From the NCBI RefSeq assembly GCF_004078635.1, contig NZ_RZNB01000001.1, forward strand, positions 186,001 to 250,000: a DNA stretch of 64,000 nt, written 5' to 3'. The notes under the pieces were generated by a model. It saw only the letters and a program-made list of their open reading frames with translations. It did no database searches and was not told where the DNA came from. The position numbers and the translations under genes are program-made. This DNA comes from Labedella phragmitis. Lineage in GTDB: Bacteria > Actinomycetota > Actinomycetes > Actinomycetales > Microbacteriaceae. This document shows, one piece after another, positions 33,707-42,734 of this stretch (position 1 is the stretch's first letter; every line of letters begins with the position of its first letter).

Positions 33707-33844
33707 TTACGCGGAGAGTTCGGTGCGACCCTTGCGGCGACGGGCCGCGAGGATCGAGCGACCCGCGCGGGTGCGCATGCGCAGGCGGAAGCCGTGCACC
33801 TTGGCGCGGCGGCGGTTGTTCGGCTGGAACGTTCTCTTGCTCAT
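33707..33844 (-). CDS. rpmH: Ribosomal protein bL34
   Basis: This 45-aa highly basic protein reads '[20 protein letters not shown]' at its N-terminus and ends in '[11 protein letters not shown]', the standard bL34 sequence of the 50S subunit. AGGAGA lies 6 bases before the ATG at 33844. It is the first gene of the minus-strand rpmH-rnpA-yidD-yidC-khpB-rsmG string and is divergent from dnaA. Confidence 0.96.
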   Translation of the reverse strand: MSKRTFQPNNRRRAKVHGFRLRMRTRAGRSILAARRRKGRTELSA

Positions 33845-34212
33845 GACTCTTCTCCTGATGAATGATCCGCATGCCGCGAAAGCGTGCGGCAGGGAAAGCT
33901 CGGTGCCCGAGGGCAGGCGTCAACTGATTAAAACTACGGCTTCTCGGCGCGTCGGTCAAACCGGGTTCGCCACCGACGCTGTATGCACAGGAGTTCACCA
34001 GCCCCCTGGCCGCCCGCATCCCTCGCGACGTATGGTGTGTTTTGCCTCTCCCCCCGGTTCTGGTTACCGTGTTCAGGCAGTTATCCACAGGCCGACGGCC
34101 AGGCCTCCGCGGGGGCCGACCAGCTGCGGTTCCATCTGTGGCGCGGCGCGAAGCCGTCCACTTCTCCACCATTCGCATGCACCCGCCGTGCGATCGACCT
34201 CCCGGGGGCACC
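33845..34212. promoter_or_regulatory. dnaA/rpmH divergent promoter region
   Basis: These 368 bp hold no gene. They should contain the dnaA and rpmH promoters. A perfect DnaA box, TTATCCACA (34081-34089), 124 bp before the dnaA start indicates DnaA autoregulation. Confidence 0.7.
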
Positions 34213-35652
34213 ATGGCAGACGACCAGCAGGACATCGCTCGACGCTGGCAGATGGTGCTCGACGCCCTCACGACCGACGACCGCATCACGGCACCCCTCC
34301 ACGGGTTCCTCGGGCTCGTCGTCCCGAAGGGCGTCATGGGCGGCACCTTCTACCTCGAGGTGCCCAACGACTTCACGGCCGGCCAGCTCAATCAGCGGAT
34401 GCGCGCCCCCATCCTCACCGCCCTCACGGCGACCGAGCACGAGCACGGCGCCCATACCTTCGCCGTCGTCGTGAACCCCGAGATCATCGACAACGAACTG
34501 CAGGCGCCGTTCGAGACGAACGCCACGACCGCCGCACCCACCGCGACGCCGGGGACGTACACCGAGCAGACCGCCACGGTCGTCCCGATCGTCGACCAGG
34601 TCCTGCCCGCTCGGCAGAACGACACCCGCCTCAACGCGAAGTACTCGTTCGACAGCTTCGTCATCGGCCAGTCCAACCGATTCGCCCACGCCGCAGCAGT
34701 GGCGGTCGCCGAGGCGCCGGCAAAGGCCTACAACCCGCTCTTCGTCTACGGGGAATCGGGGCTCGGCAAGACCCACCTGCTCCATGCGATCGGCCACTAC
34801 GCCATCTCGCTCTACCCCGGGATCCGCGTCCGGTACGTCTCGAGCGAGGAGTTCACCAACGACTTCATCAACTCGATCGCGAACAACCGCGGGGCCGCAT
34901 TCCAGGCGCGGTATCGAGACATCGACATCCTGCTGATCGACGACATCCAATTCCTCCAGAACAAGGCCGAGACGCAGGAGGCCTTCTTCCACACCTTCAA
35001 TACGCTTCACGATCACAACAAGCAGGTCGTGATCACGAGCGATCTGCCTCCGAAGCACCTCACCGGTTTCGAGGATCGGATGCGGTCGCGCTTCGAGTGG
35101 GGCCTCATCACCGACGTGCAGGCCCCCGACCTCGAGACGCGAATCGCGATCCTCCGTAAGAAGGCGCAGAGCGAACGACTCCAGATCCCCGACGAGGTCC
35201 TCGAGTTCATCGCCTCGAAGGTCTCGTCGAACATCCGCGAACTCGAGGGGACGCTCATCCGTGTGACGGCCTTCGCGAGCCTCAACAGGACGCCCGTCGA
35301 CATGGCTCTCGTCCAGACGGTGCTCAAGGACCTCATCACGCTCGACGACGACAACGTCATCTCGCCCGTCGACATCATCAACACGACGGCGGCCTACTTC
35401 AAGCTGTCGGTCGAGGACCTGTACGGTTCGAGCCGATCACAAGCCGTCGCGATCGCGCGACAGATCGCCATGTATCTGTGTCGGGAGCTGACCAACCTCT
35501 CGCTCCCGAAGATCGGGCAACTCTTCGGCAACCGCGACCACACGACGGTCATGTACGCCAACAAGAAGATCTCCGACCTCATGCAGGAACGCCGCTCCAT
35601 CTACAACCAGGTCACAGAGCTCACGAGCCGCATCAAGCAGGGCAACCGCTAG
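34213..35652 (+). CDS. dnaA: Chromosomal replication initiator DnaA
   Basis: This 479-aa AAA+ initiator binds DnaA boxes at oriC and opens the duplex. Domain I covers residues 1-95 and a Thr/Ala-rich domain II linker follows to about 135. Domain III has Walker A 'GESGLGKTH' at 180-187, Walker B '[10 protein letters not shown]' with Asp243-244, and the arginine-finger region '[10 protein letters not shown]'. Domain IV ends with the DNA-binding signature '[11 protein letters not shown]'. The ATG at 34213 follows a CGGGGG ribosome-binding site; the frame opens further upstream without conservation. The origin lies directly downstream. Confidence 0.98.
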   Translation: MADDQQDIARRWQMVLDALTTDDRITAPLHGFLGLVVPKGVMGGTFYLEVPNDFTAGQLNQRMRAPILTALTATEHEHGAHTFAVVVNPEIIDNELQAPFETNATTAAPTATPGTYTEQTATVVPIVDQVLPARQNDTRLNAKYSFDSFVIGQSNRFAHAAAVAVAEAPAKAYNPLFVYGESGLGKTHLLHAIGHYAISLYPGIRVRYVSSEEFTNDFINSIANNRGAAFQARYRDIDILLIDDIQFLQNKAETQEAFFHTFNTLHDHNKQVVITSDLPPKHLTGFEDRMRSRFEWGLITDVQAPDLETRIAILRKKAQSERLQIPDEVLEFIASKVSSNIRELEGTLIRVTAFASLNRTPVDMALVQTVLKDLITLDDDNVISPVDIINTTAAYFKLSVEDLYGSSRSQAVAIARQIAMYLCRELTNLSLPKIGQLFGNRDHTTVMYANKKISDLMQERRSIYNQVTELTSRIKQGNR

Positions 35653-36307
35653 GCACTCGTCGTCACCTCGTCGACGCAGCCGGCGGGCGGCCGAGCCCTG
35701 CGTCGAGCCGGGACGCACCGCTCGGCACCACCCGCGCTGCTCCGGCACACCACGACGACCCCGGGCATGAATACGCGACGACACGCCCACAGCGGCGGCG
35801 GCGAGCCGACTCGACGCTGATCCACGCCGCCGCGCCCGGGACGCAGCAGCGGATGGCTCAGGATCCGCGCGCTCACGGGCCGCGGAGACGACCCCCGATG
35901 CGGTGTATTGACAGCGTGCTCGCCCCTGGCCACAATGCCACTCTGCACAGTGTGGATAACCTGTGGAAACGCAGTCCTTAAAGCGGCCGCTTAATGTTGA
36001 AACTGGCAACCGCCATGTGAACAACACGTTCCTGCGGCCTGAACGCGCATGACCTCTCCGCGTCGAATCACACATCGCCCCCACAACTCACACCGTTGTA
36101 GTTCCTTACGGCCGACTGGCGACGACGCGGTTATCCACACTCTCCACAGGCGTTAAGACCTTTAAGAGTTAATTAATCTCTCTCGGTCCACCAACCTTCT
36201 GCTCCGGCCCGCTCGGTCGCACATCGCCCCGACCGGTCTCGTCGGGTTGCGCTGCGCTGCTGCGGATAGCATGGTGTCGTCTAGTGCCCAGAGGACAGAG
36301 GTGACAA
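35653..36307. other. Chromosomal origin of replication (oriC)
   Basis: The 655-bp dnaA-dnaN intergenic region is geneless. It contains DnaA boxes TGTGGATAA (35951-35959) and TTATCCACA (36131-36139), both perfect, plus weaker ones at 35962 and 36141. An AT-rich stretch at about 36151-36180 ('TTAAGACCTTTAAGAGTTAA') lies next to the 36131 box and is a plausible DNA-unwinding element. The position between dnaA and dnaN is standard for actinobacteria. Confidence 0.88.
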
Positions 36308-37450
36308 GTGCGGTTCAGCGTCAATCGAGATGTGTTCAGCGAAGCGGTGTCCTTTGCGGTGAAGCTTCTCCCGCAACGCACGACCCTTCCGATCCTGAGC
36401 GGTGTCCTCATCGAATCGACCCCCGCGGGGCTCACCCTCTCGAGCTTCGACTACGAGGTCTCCGCCCAGACGACGATCGCCGCAGACATCTCCGAAGAGG
36501 GATCCATCCTCGTCTCCGGTCGACTCCTCGCCGACATCGCCTCCCGCCTCCCGAACGCCCCCGTCGAATTCAGCACCGACGACAACCGCATCTCCGTCAC
36601 CTGTGGTTCGGCGCACTTCACCCTCCTGTCGATGCCCGTCGAGGAGTACCCGACCATTCCGCAGGTCAGCGGCGAGCAGGGGCTCGTCCCCGCCGAGGAG
36701 TTCGCGACCGCGATCGCTCAGGTCGCCGTCGCCGCGTCCCGAGACGATGTCACCCCCGTCATCACGGGTGTGCAGCTCGAGGTCACGGGAACGAAGATCA
36801 GTCTCGTCGCCACCGACCGCTACCGCGTGGCCGTCCGTGAGATCGAGTGGGACGGCGGCGCGGACGCCCCGTCACTCACCGCGCTCGTCCCGGCCCGCAC
36901 CCTGCAGGAGGTCGGCAAGACCTTCGGGCACAGCGGAACCATCACCGTCTCGTTCACGAGCAAGGACGATCGCGAGATCATCGCGTTCTCCGCGGATGAC
37001 AAGACCGTCACGTCGTTGCTCATCAAGGGATCGTTCCCGCCGGTCCGTCGACTGTTCCCCGAGCAGGTCGACAACTACGCGGTCATCAACACGGGCGAAC
37101 TCATCGAATCGGTCCGCCGCGTGTCACTCGTGCTCGAGCGGGAAGCGGCGCTGCGCTTCAGCTTCTCGATCGACGGCCTCACGATGGAAGCCATCGGCTC
37201 GGAGCACGCTCAGGCCTCCGAATCCATCGACGCCCTCCTCACCGGCGAGGACATCGTGCTGTCGCTCAAGCCCTCGTTCCTCATCGACGGTCTCAACGCC
37301 GTCCGGAGCGAGTTCGTCCGTTTCTCCTTCACGAAGTCGGAGAACACCAACAAGCCGGGCCCCATGCTGATCACGAGCCAGTCCTCGAAGGATCAGCCGG
37401 GAGCCGACAGCTTCAAATACCTGCTGCAGCCGAACCTGCTGCTGCGCTGA
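36308..37450 (+). CDS. dnaN: DNA polymerase III beta sliding clamp
   Basis: This 380-aa sliding clamp consists of three repeated clamp domains and tethers polymerase III to DNA as a dimer ring. The N-terminal 'VFSEAVSFAVKLLPQRTTLPILSGVLIE' block (key part 'LPILSGVLIE') and 'VATDRYRVAVREIEW' in domain 2 are conserved. The C-terminus 'YLLQPNLLLR' corresponds to the usual 'MPMRL'-type end. The gene starts at a GTG at 36308. It is followed 14 bp later by gnd. Confidence 0.97.
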   Translation: MRFSVNRDVFSEAVSFAVKLLPQRTTLPILSGVLIESTPAGLTLSSFDYEVSAQTTIAADISEEGSILVSGRLLADIASRLPNAPVEFSTDDNRISVTCGSAHFTLLSMPVEEYPTIPQVSGEQGLVPAEEFATAIAQVAVAASRDDVTPVITGVQLEVTGTKISLVATDRYRVAVREIEWDGGADAPSLTALVPARTLQEVGKTFGHSGTITVSFTSKDDREIIAFSADDKTVTSLLIKGSFPPVRRLFPEQVDNYAVINTGELIESVRRVSLVLEREAALRFSFSIDGLTMEAIGSEHAQASESIDALLTGEDIVLSLKPSFLIDGLNAVRSEFVRFSFTKSENTNKPGPMLITSQSSKDQPGADSFKYLLQPNLLLR

Positions 37451-37464
37451 GAGGAGCCATCGCC

Positions 37465-38364
37465 ATGAGCGATCTGCACATCGGTCTCGTCGGTCTCGGT
37501 CGGATGGGTGGCAACATGCGCACTCGTTTGCGCGCCGCCGGAGTGGAGGTCACCGGTTACGACCGTGACCCGAACGTCTCGGACGTCGCGTCGGTCGCCG
37601 ACCTCGTCGCGGCGCTCCCCGCACCGCGGACCGTCTGGGTGATGGTCCCCGCCGGCCCCATCACCGATGCCGTCGTGACGGAGCTCGGGGGGCTGCTCGA
37701 GGCGGGCGACCTCATCATCGACGGCGGGAACACGAAGTTCACCGACGACCTCCGTCGCGCCGAGTCGCTCGCACTGTCGGGCATCGACTACATCGACGTC
37801 GGCGTCTCCGGCGGCGTGTGGGGTGCGCAGAACGGCTACGGCCTCATGGTCGGCGGCCCGGCCGAGCAGGTCGAGCGCGTCATGCCGGTCTTCGACGCGC
37901 TCCGTCCCGAGGGTCCCCGCGAGGAGGGCTTCGTCCACGTGGGCCCCGTCGGAGCCGGCCACTACGCGAAGATGGTGCACAACGGCATCGAGTACGCCCT
38001 CATGCAGGCGTACGCGGAGGGCTACGAACTCCTCGAGAAGCGCGACGATCTCATCACCGACGTTCCCGGAACCTTCAAGGCGTGGCAGCGCGGAACGGTC
38101 GTCCGGTCCTGGCTCCTCGAGCTCCTCGTCCGTGCTCTCGAGCAGGATCCAGAGCTTCGCGACATCGAGGGCTACGTCGAGGACTCCGGTGAAGGACGCT
38201 GGACGATCGAAGAGGCGATCGAGAACGCCGTCCCGGTCCCCACGATCTCGGCGTCGATCTTCGCGCGGTTCGTGTCGCGCCAGGAGGACTCCCCGGCGAT
38301 GAAGGCCGTCGCAGCCCTACGCAACCAATTCGGCGGACACGCCGTCAAGAAGGCCGGGGACTGA
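37465..38364 (+). CDS. gnd: 6-phosphogluconate dehydrogenase (decarboxylating), short form
   Basis: This 299-aa enzyme is the short YqeC/GntZ-like form of 6-phosphogluconate dehydrogenase, which converts 6-phosphogluconate to ribulose-5-phosphate and CO2. The dinucleotide fold is 'GLVGLGRMGGNMRTRL', then 'IDGGNTKFTDDLRRA' and the catalytic block 'VGPVGAGHYAKMVHNGIEYALMQAYAEG' (core 'GHYAKMVHNGIEY', catalytic Lys). Position after dnaN is conserved among actinobacteria. It may be NAD+- or NADP+-dependent. Confidence 0.94.
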   Translation: MSDLHIGLVGLGRMGGNMRTRLRAAGVEVTGYDRDPNVSDVASVADLVAALPAPRTVWVMVPAGPITDAVVTELGGLLEAGDLIIDGGNTKFTDDLRRAESLALSGIDYIDVGVSGGVWGAQNGYGLMVGGPAEQVERVMPVFDALRPEGPREEGFVHVGPVGAGHYAKMVHNGIEYALMQAYAEGYELLEKRDDLITDVPGTFKAWQRGTVVRSWLLELLVRALEQDPELRDIEGYVEDSGEGRWTIEEAIENAVPVPTISASIFARFVSRQEDSPAMKAVAALRNQFGGHAVKKAGD

Positions 38365-38380
38365 CCCACCGGTCAAACTC

Positions 38381-38716
38381 GTGGACACGACCGATCTGAA
38401 GAACTTCCTCGCCGTCGCGGCGGAGGGCCACTATTCGCGCGCGGCGAACCGCGAGCACGTCTCGCGGGCGTCGGTCGAGGCGTCCGTCGCGGCTCTCGAG
38501 GCCGAACTCGGCGAGACCCTCGTGGCGGAGCAGGCGGACGGGGTCGTATTGACGGAAGCGGGAACGACCTTTGTCGAGGAAGCGGCCGCGCGGGTCGCCC
38601 GGGCACCGATGCCGCCGGTCAATCGGGGCGGCAAGGCGAAGGCCTCGAAGGGCAAGGGTCGTGCGCCCGTCGTGAAGGGCGAGCCGAAACCGTTCAAGAA
38701 ACGGCAGGGTCGCTGA
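38381..38716 (+). CDS. Small LysR-type HTH protein with basic tail
   Basis: This 111-aa protein consists of a LysR-type winged helix-turn-helix ('FLAVAAEGHYSRAANREHVSRASVEASVAALEAELG' in pieces, ending in 'LTEAGTTFVEEAA') and a 30-residue Lys/Gly/Pro tail ('GGKAKASKGKGRAPVVKGEP'). The LysR effector-binding domain of about 200 residues is absent. There is no sign of a broken downstream part: recF follows 69 bp later. It is probably a real gene rather than a relic, because its tail is compositionally distinct and codon use fits. Start GTG at 38381, 16 bp after gnd. Function unknown; a basic tail suggests DNA or RNA binding. Confidence 0.75.
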   Translation: MDTTDLKNFLAVAAEGHYSRAANREHVSRASVEASVAALEAELGETLVAEQADGVVLTEAGTTFVEEAAARVARAPMPPVNRGGKAKASKGKGRAPVVKGEPKPFKKRQGR

Positions 38717-38785
38717 CGCGACGGGTGCTCGGTCCGCGGCATCCCGCTCCGGATCGATGTCACCGTCGGCGGCTATCGTTGCGGG

Positions 38786-39964
38786 GTGATCGTTTCGCAC
38801 TTGAACCTCGGCGACTACCGCAATTACGCGGCCGCCGACGTCGCGATGAAGCCGGGGGCGAATCTCTTCGTCGGCCGCAACGGTCAGGGAAAGACGAATC
38901 TCGTCGAGTCGCTCGGCTATCTTTCCACCCTCGGCTCCCACCGCGTGTCGAGTGATCAGGCCCTCATCCGGGCGGGTGCGGACTCGGCCGTCATCCGGGC
39001 GCGGCTCCGTCACGATGATCGTGAGCTGCTCGCCGAGGTCCAGATCAATCGCTCGTCGCCGAACCGGGCGCAGGTGAACCGCTCGCAGATCAAGCCGCGC
39101 GAGTTGCCGCGGTACTTCTCGAGCGTGTTGTTCGCTCCCGAGGACCTCGGGATCGTGCGTGGCGATCCCTCGGCGCGGCGTCGATTCATCGACCAGCTCG
39201 TCGTCCTCCGCTCGCCCCGGATGGCCGGAGTGCTCGCCGACTACGACCGCGTGCTCCGCCAGCGCAACACGCTCTTGAAATCTGCGCGGTCGACCGGGCT
39301 CAAGGAATCGCAGCTCACGACGCTCGAGATCTGGGACGACAAGCTCGTCACCCTCGGCAGTGAGATCGTCGTCGTGCGGGCGAAGCTCGTCGAGGCGCTC
39401 GGCCCCCCGGTCGCGGCGGCGTACTCAGCCGTCGTCGGCGACGATCACCGCCCGACGCTCTCTCCCGTGCTGTCGATCGCGGGCATCGACGCCGAGGAGC
39501 CCGACACCGGTGTGCGCGGAGAGCAGACGGCGCGTCCCGACGACGTCGTGCCGACGACGGTCGCCGAGGCGGCCGCATCGTTCCGATCGGCGCTCGCGAG
39601 CAAGCGCCGGTCCGAACTCGATCGCGGCCTCACACTCGTCGGACCGCACCGCGACGACATCGCCTTCGGTCTCAACGCTCTGCCGGTGAAGGGGTATGCG
39701 AGCCACGGCGAATCCTGGTCGTTCGCGCTCGCACTCAAGCTCGGGGCGGCTGAGCTCTTGCGAGCCGAGTCGTCGCTCGGCGACCCCGTCCTCATCCTCG
39801 ACGACGTCTTCGCCGAGCTCGACCAGGGCAGGAGGAGCCGTCTGGCCGCTGCGATCGCCGGTTTCGAGCAGGTCCTCATCACGGCGGCCGTTCTCGAGGA
39901 CGTTCCGGCCACGCTCACCGCGCACACCGTGCACATCCGAGGCGGGCAGGTCGTCGATGAGTGA
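38786..39964 (+). CDS. recF: DNA replication and repair protein RecF
   Basis: This 392-aa SMC-like ATPase binds gapped DNA and loads RecA. Walker A is 'FVGRNGQGKTNLVESL', the ABC signature region is 'YASHGESWSFALALKLGAAELLR' (key 'SHGESWSFAL'), and Walker B is 'PVLILDDVFAELDQGR'. The start is a GTG. An 8-bp overlap with the next gene (dciA) suggests co-translation. Confidence 0.95.
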   Translation: MIVSHLNLGDYRNYAAADVAMKPGANLFVGRNGQGKTNLVESLGYLSTLGSHRVSSDQALIRAGADSAVIRARLRHDDRELLAEVQINRSSPNRAQVNRSQIKPRELPRYFSSVLFAPEDLGIVRGDPSARRRFIDQLVVLRSPRMAGVLADYDRVLRQRNTLLKSARSTGLKESQLTTLEIWDDKLVTLGSEIVVVRAKLVEALGPPVAAAYSAVVGDDHRPTLSPVLSIAGIDAEEPDTGVRGEQTARPDDVVPTTVAEAAASFRSALASKRRSELDRGLTLVGPHRDDIAFGLNALPVKGYASHGESWSFALALKLGAAELLRAESSLGDPVLILDDVFAELDQGRRSRLAAAIAGFEQVLITAAVLEDVPATLTAHTVHIRGGQVVDE

Positions 39965-40490
39965 CGGAGAGGTCGAGGGCGCCGCCGCGAACGATGCCGC
40001 CGGTCGCGGCGCCGGATTGTCGGAGGCCTCGCGCGTCTACTTGCGTTTCAAGGAGATCTTCACCGGGACACGGTCGCGTCCCCAGAAGTCGCGGCGCTCA
40101 CGGGATGACGACGAGAGCGTGCCGTTCGGACACGGTCGCGACCCGAAGGGCCTCGGCGACGTGGTGGGAGCGCTCACCGCGGACCTCGGATGGGACTCTC
40201 CGCTCGCCCAGTCGGAGCTCATGGGTCGATGGACGGAGCTCGCCGGCGAGGAGACGGCGAAGCACTCCTCACCCGTCGGGATCGAGAAGGGCGTGCTGAC
40301 CGTGCAGTGCGAGTCGACGGCGTGGGCGACGCAGCTCCGGCTCATGCGCACGGAGATCATGACGCACATCACGACGCGCTTCCCCGAGGCGGGCATCTCC
40401 AACATCCGTTTTCTCGGGCCAGACGTCCCATCCTGGAAACGCGGCCCCAGATCGGTTCAGGGGCGTGGCGTACGCGATACCTACGGTTGA
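39957..40490 (+). CDS. DciA-like (DUF721) protein
   Basis: This 177-aa protein belongs to the DUF721/DciA family, the ancestral loader of the replicative helicase DnaB. The first 75 residues are a charged linker ('RSRPQKSRRSRDDDES'). Then comes the KH-like core with 'VGALTADLGWDSPLAQSELMGRWTELAG' (core 'LMGRWTELAGEE') and 'GVLTVQCESTAWATQLRLM'. Its position between recF and gyrB is typical of actinobacteria. The ATGA overlap with recF fits coupled translation. Confidence 0.9.
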   Translation: MSDGEVEGAAANDAAGRGAGLSEASRVYLRFKEIFTGTRSRPQKSRRSRDDDESVPFGHGRDPKGLGDVVGALTADLGWDSPLAQSELMGRWTELAGEETAKHSSPVGIEKGVLTVQCESTAWATQLRLMRTEIMTHITTRFPEAGISNIRFLGPDVPSWKRGPRSVQGRGVRDTYG

Positions 40491-40567
40491 CTCGACAAAA
40501 CAGGTCACCCGAGGAAAAAAAGGGCCTCAGACGGGCGAATAAGCGCCGGCGGAACCACCTGATTTGG

Positions 40568-40573
40568 TAGAAT
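40568..40573 (+). promoter_or_regulatory. Predicted -10 element for gyrB
   Basis: TAGAAT preceded by TTTGG resembles an extended -10 hexamer. It lies 38 bp upstream of the gyrB ATG in the 121-bp dciA-gyrB gap. No convincing -35 at the usual spacing is visible. Confidence 0.4.
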
Positions 40574-40611
40574 GGAAGCCATCCCATCCACGGTTTGGAG
40601 TCCAATTCCAT

Positions 40612-42624
40612 ATGTCATCGGAACCGCGCAACACCCCTGACGGCAACGACTACGGCGCAAGTCAGATCCAGGTTCTCGAGGGCCTCGAAGCAGTCCGCAA
40701 GCGACCCGGCATGTACATCGGGTCCACCGGTCCGCGTGGTCTCCACCACCTCGTGTACGAGATCGTGGACAATTCCGTCGACGAGGCGCTGGCGGGTTAC
40801 TGCGACAAGATCGTCGTGACGATCCTCGAGTCGGGTGGCGTCCGCGTCGTCGACAACGGTCGAGGCATCCCCGTCGACATCCACCCCGTCGAGAAGAAGT
40901 CGACGGTCGAGGTGGTACTCACCATCCTCCACGCCGGTGGCAAGTTCGGCGGCGGCGGATACGCGGTCTCCGGCGGACTCCACGGCGTCGGTTCCTCGGT
41001 GGTCAACGCGCTGTCGAGCAAGCTCGAGGTCGAGGTTCACCGTCAGGGCGCCGTGTACACGCAGCGATACCACAACGGTGTGCCCGAGGCTCCGCTCGAG
41101 AAGGTCGGCGATGCGGACGACACCGGCACCACGATCACCTTCTGGCCGAACGGCGAGATCTTCGAGTCGATCGAATTCGACTACGAGACGCTCCGCACGC
41201 GCTTCCAGCAGATGGCGTTCCTCAACAAGGGACTCCGGATCGAGCTCAGTGACGAGCGCACCTCGCGCGGCGAGATCCAGGACGTCGCGGGCGAGATCGA
41301 CGAGGCGGCCCACGAGAAGGGCCGCGAGGACGTCTTCTTCTACGAGCGCGGTCTCGTCGACTACGTCGAGTACCTCAACTCGGCGAAGCGGGCGGAGATC
41401 GTCGGCGGCGACATCATCTCGTTCGAGTCGGAGGACACCGATCGCAAGATCGCCCTCGAGGTCGCGATGCAGTGGACCACGGCGTACACCGAGAGCGTGC
41501 ACACGTACGCGAACACCATCAACACCCACGAGGGCGGCACGCACGAAGAGGGCTTCCGTGCGGCGCTCACCGTTCTCGTGAACCGGTACGCACGGGCGAA
41601 CAACATCATCAGGGAGAAGGACGACAACCTCTCCGGTGAAGACGTGCGCGAGGGACTCACGGCCGTCGTCTCGATCAAGCTCGGTGAACCGCAGTTCGAG
41701 GGGCAGACGAAGACGAAGCTCGGCAACACCGAGGCGAAATCGTTCGTGCAGAAGGTCGTCGGCGATCAGCTCGGCGACTGGTTCGAGCGCAATCCGCAGC
41801 AGGCCAAGGAGATCATCCGCAAGGCGCTGCAGGCTGCGACGGTGCGGCTGGCCGCTCGCAAGGCGCGCGAGACCGCCCGACGCAAGGGCCTCCTCGAGGG
41901 CGGCGGAATGCCCGGGAAGCTCAAGGACTGCCAGTCGAAGGACCCGTCGATCTCGGAGATCTTCATCGTCGAGGGTGACTCCGCCGGTGGTTCGGCGACG
42001 CAGGGCCGCAACCCGATGACGCAAGCGATCCTCCCGCTCCGGGGCAAGATCCTCAACGTCGAGAAGGCGCGACTCGACCGCGCCATGGGCAACGCCGAGG
42101 TTCAAGCCATGATCACGGCGTTCGGCGCGGGCATCGGCGAGGACTTCAACCCGGAGAAGGCTCGGTACCACAAGATCGTGCTCATGGCCGATGCCGACGT
42201 CGACGGCCAGCACATCACGACGCTGCTGCTCACGCTCATCTTCCGGTACATGCGTCCCCTCATCGAGATGGGCTACGTCTACCTCGCGCAGCCCCCGCTC
42301 TACCGCATCAAGTGGTCGAACGCGCCGCACGACTACGTCTACAGCGACGCCGAGCGCGACGCGTTCCTCGCCGACGGCCTCAAGAACGGTCGCCGCGTCC
42401 CGAAGGACAACGGGATCCAGCGCTACAAGGGTCTCGGCGAGATGGACTACAAGGAGCTGTGGGAGACCACGATGAACCCGGAGACGCGCACACTGCTCCA
42501 GGTCACTCTCGACGACGCAGCCGCGGCCGATGAGATCTTCTCCACTCTCATGGGCGAGGACGTCGAGAGCCGTCGATCGTTCATCCAGAAGAACGCCAAG
42601 GACGTCCGCTTCTTGGACATCTGA
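40612..42624 (+). CDS. gyrB: DNA gyrase subunit B
   Basis: This 670-aa ATPase subunit of DNA gyrase supplies energy for negative supercoiling. The GHKL ATPase contains '[16 protein letters not shown]', '[13 protein letters not shown]' and '[26 protein letters not shown]' (key '[10 protein letters not shown]'). The Toprim domain has '[16 protein letters not shown]' and '[11 protein letters not shown]', and the C-terminal '[21 protein letters not shown]' (key '[10 protein letters not shown]') completes the type IIA core. ATG 40612 is preceded by GGAG. Confidence 0.98.
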   Translation: MSSEPRNTPDGNDYGASQIQVLEGLEAVRKRPGMYIGSTGPRGLHHLVYEIVDNSVDEALAGYCDKIVVTILESGGVRVVDNGRGIPVDIHPVEKKSTVEVVLTILHAGGKFGGGGYAVSGGLHGVGSSVVNALSSKLEVEVHRQGAVYTQRYHNGVPEAPLEKVGDADDTGTTITFWPNGEIFESIEFDYETLRTRFQQMAFLNKGLRIELSDERTSRGEIQDVAGEIDEAAHEKGREDVFFYERGLVDYVEYLNSAKRAEIVGGDIISFESEDTDRKIALEVAMQWTTAYTESVHTYANTINTHEGGTHEEGFRAALTVLVNRYARANNIIREKDDNLSGEDVREGLTAVVSIKLGEPQFEGQTKTKLGNTEAKSFVQKVVGDQLGDWFERNPQQAKEIIRKALQAATVRLAARKARETARRKGLLEGGGMPGKLKDCQSKDPSISEIFIVEGDSAGGSATQGRNPMTQAILPLRGKILNVEKARLDRAMGNAEVQAMITAFGAGIGEDFNPEKARYHKIVLMADADVDGQHITTLLLTLIFRYMRPLIEMGYVYLAQPPLYRIKWSNAPHDYVYSDAERDAFLADGLKNGRRVPKDNGIQRYKGLGEMDYKELWETTMNPETRTLLQVTLDDAAAADEIFSTLMGEDVESRRSFIQKNAKDVRFLDI

Positions 42625-42692
42625 TGTGCACAGCGGTTCCTGGGCACGTCGGAACACGACGGGCCCGGGGACCGGAAGAACAAGCGATCCAC

Positions 42693-42714
42693 GGTCGCTG
42701 AGCTTGTCGAAGCG
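42693..42714. repeat. REP-like element, single arm
   Basis: A 22-bp sequence in the gyrB-gyrA gap is identical, except at one position, to 57595-57616. That second location also carries the inverted counterpart. Confidence 0.65.
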
Positions 42715-42734
42715 ACGACGGTAGGAAGAGAAAC

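Noticed and set aside
40615-42657. A 680-codon minus-strand frame across gyrB
   Set aside because: It is the antisense shadow of a clearly conserved gyrB and has no motif of its own.
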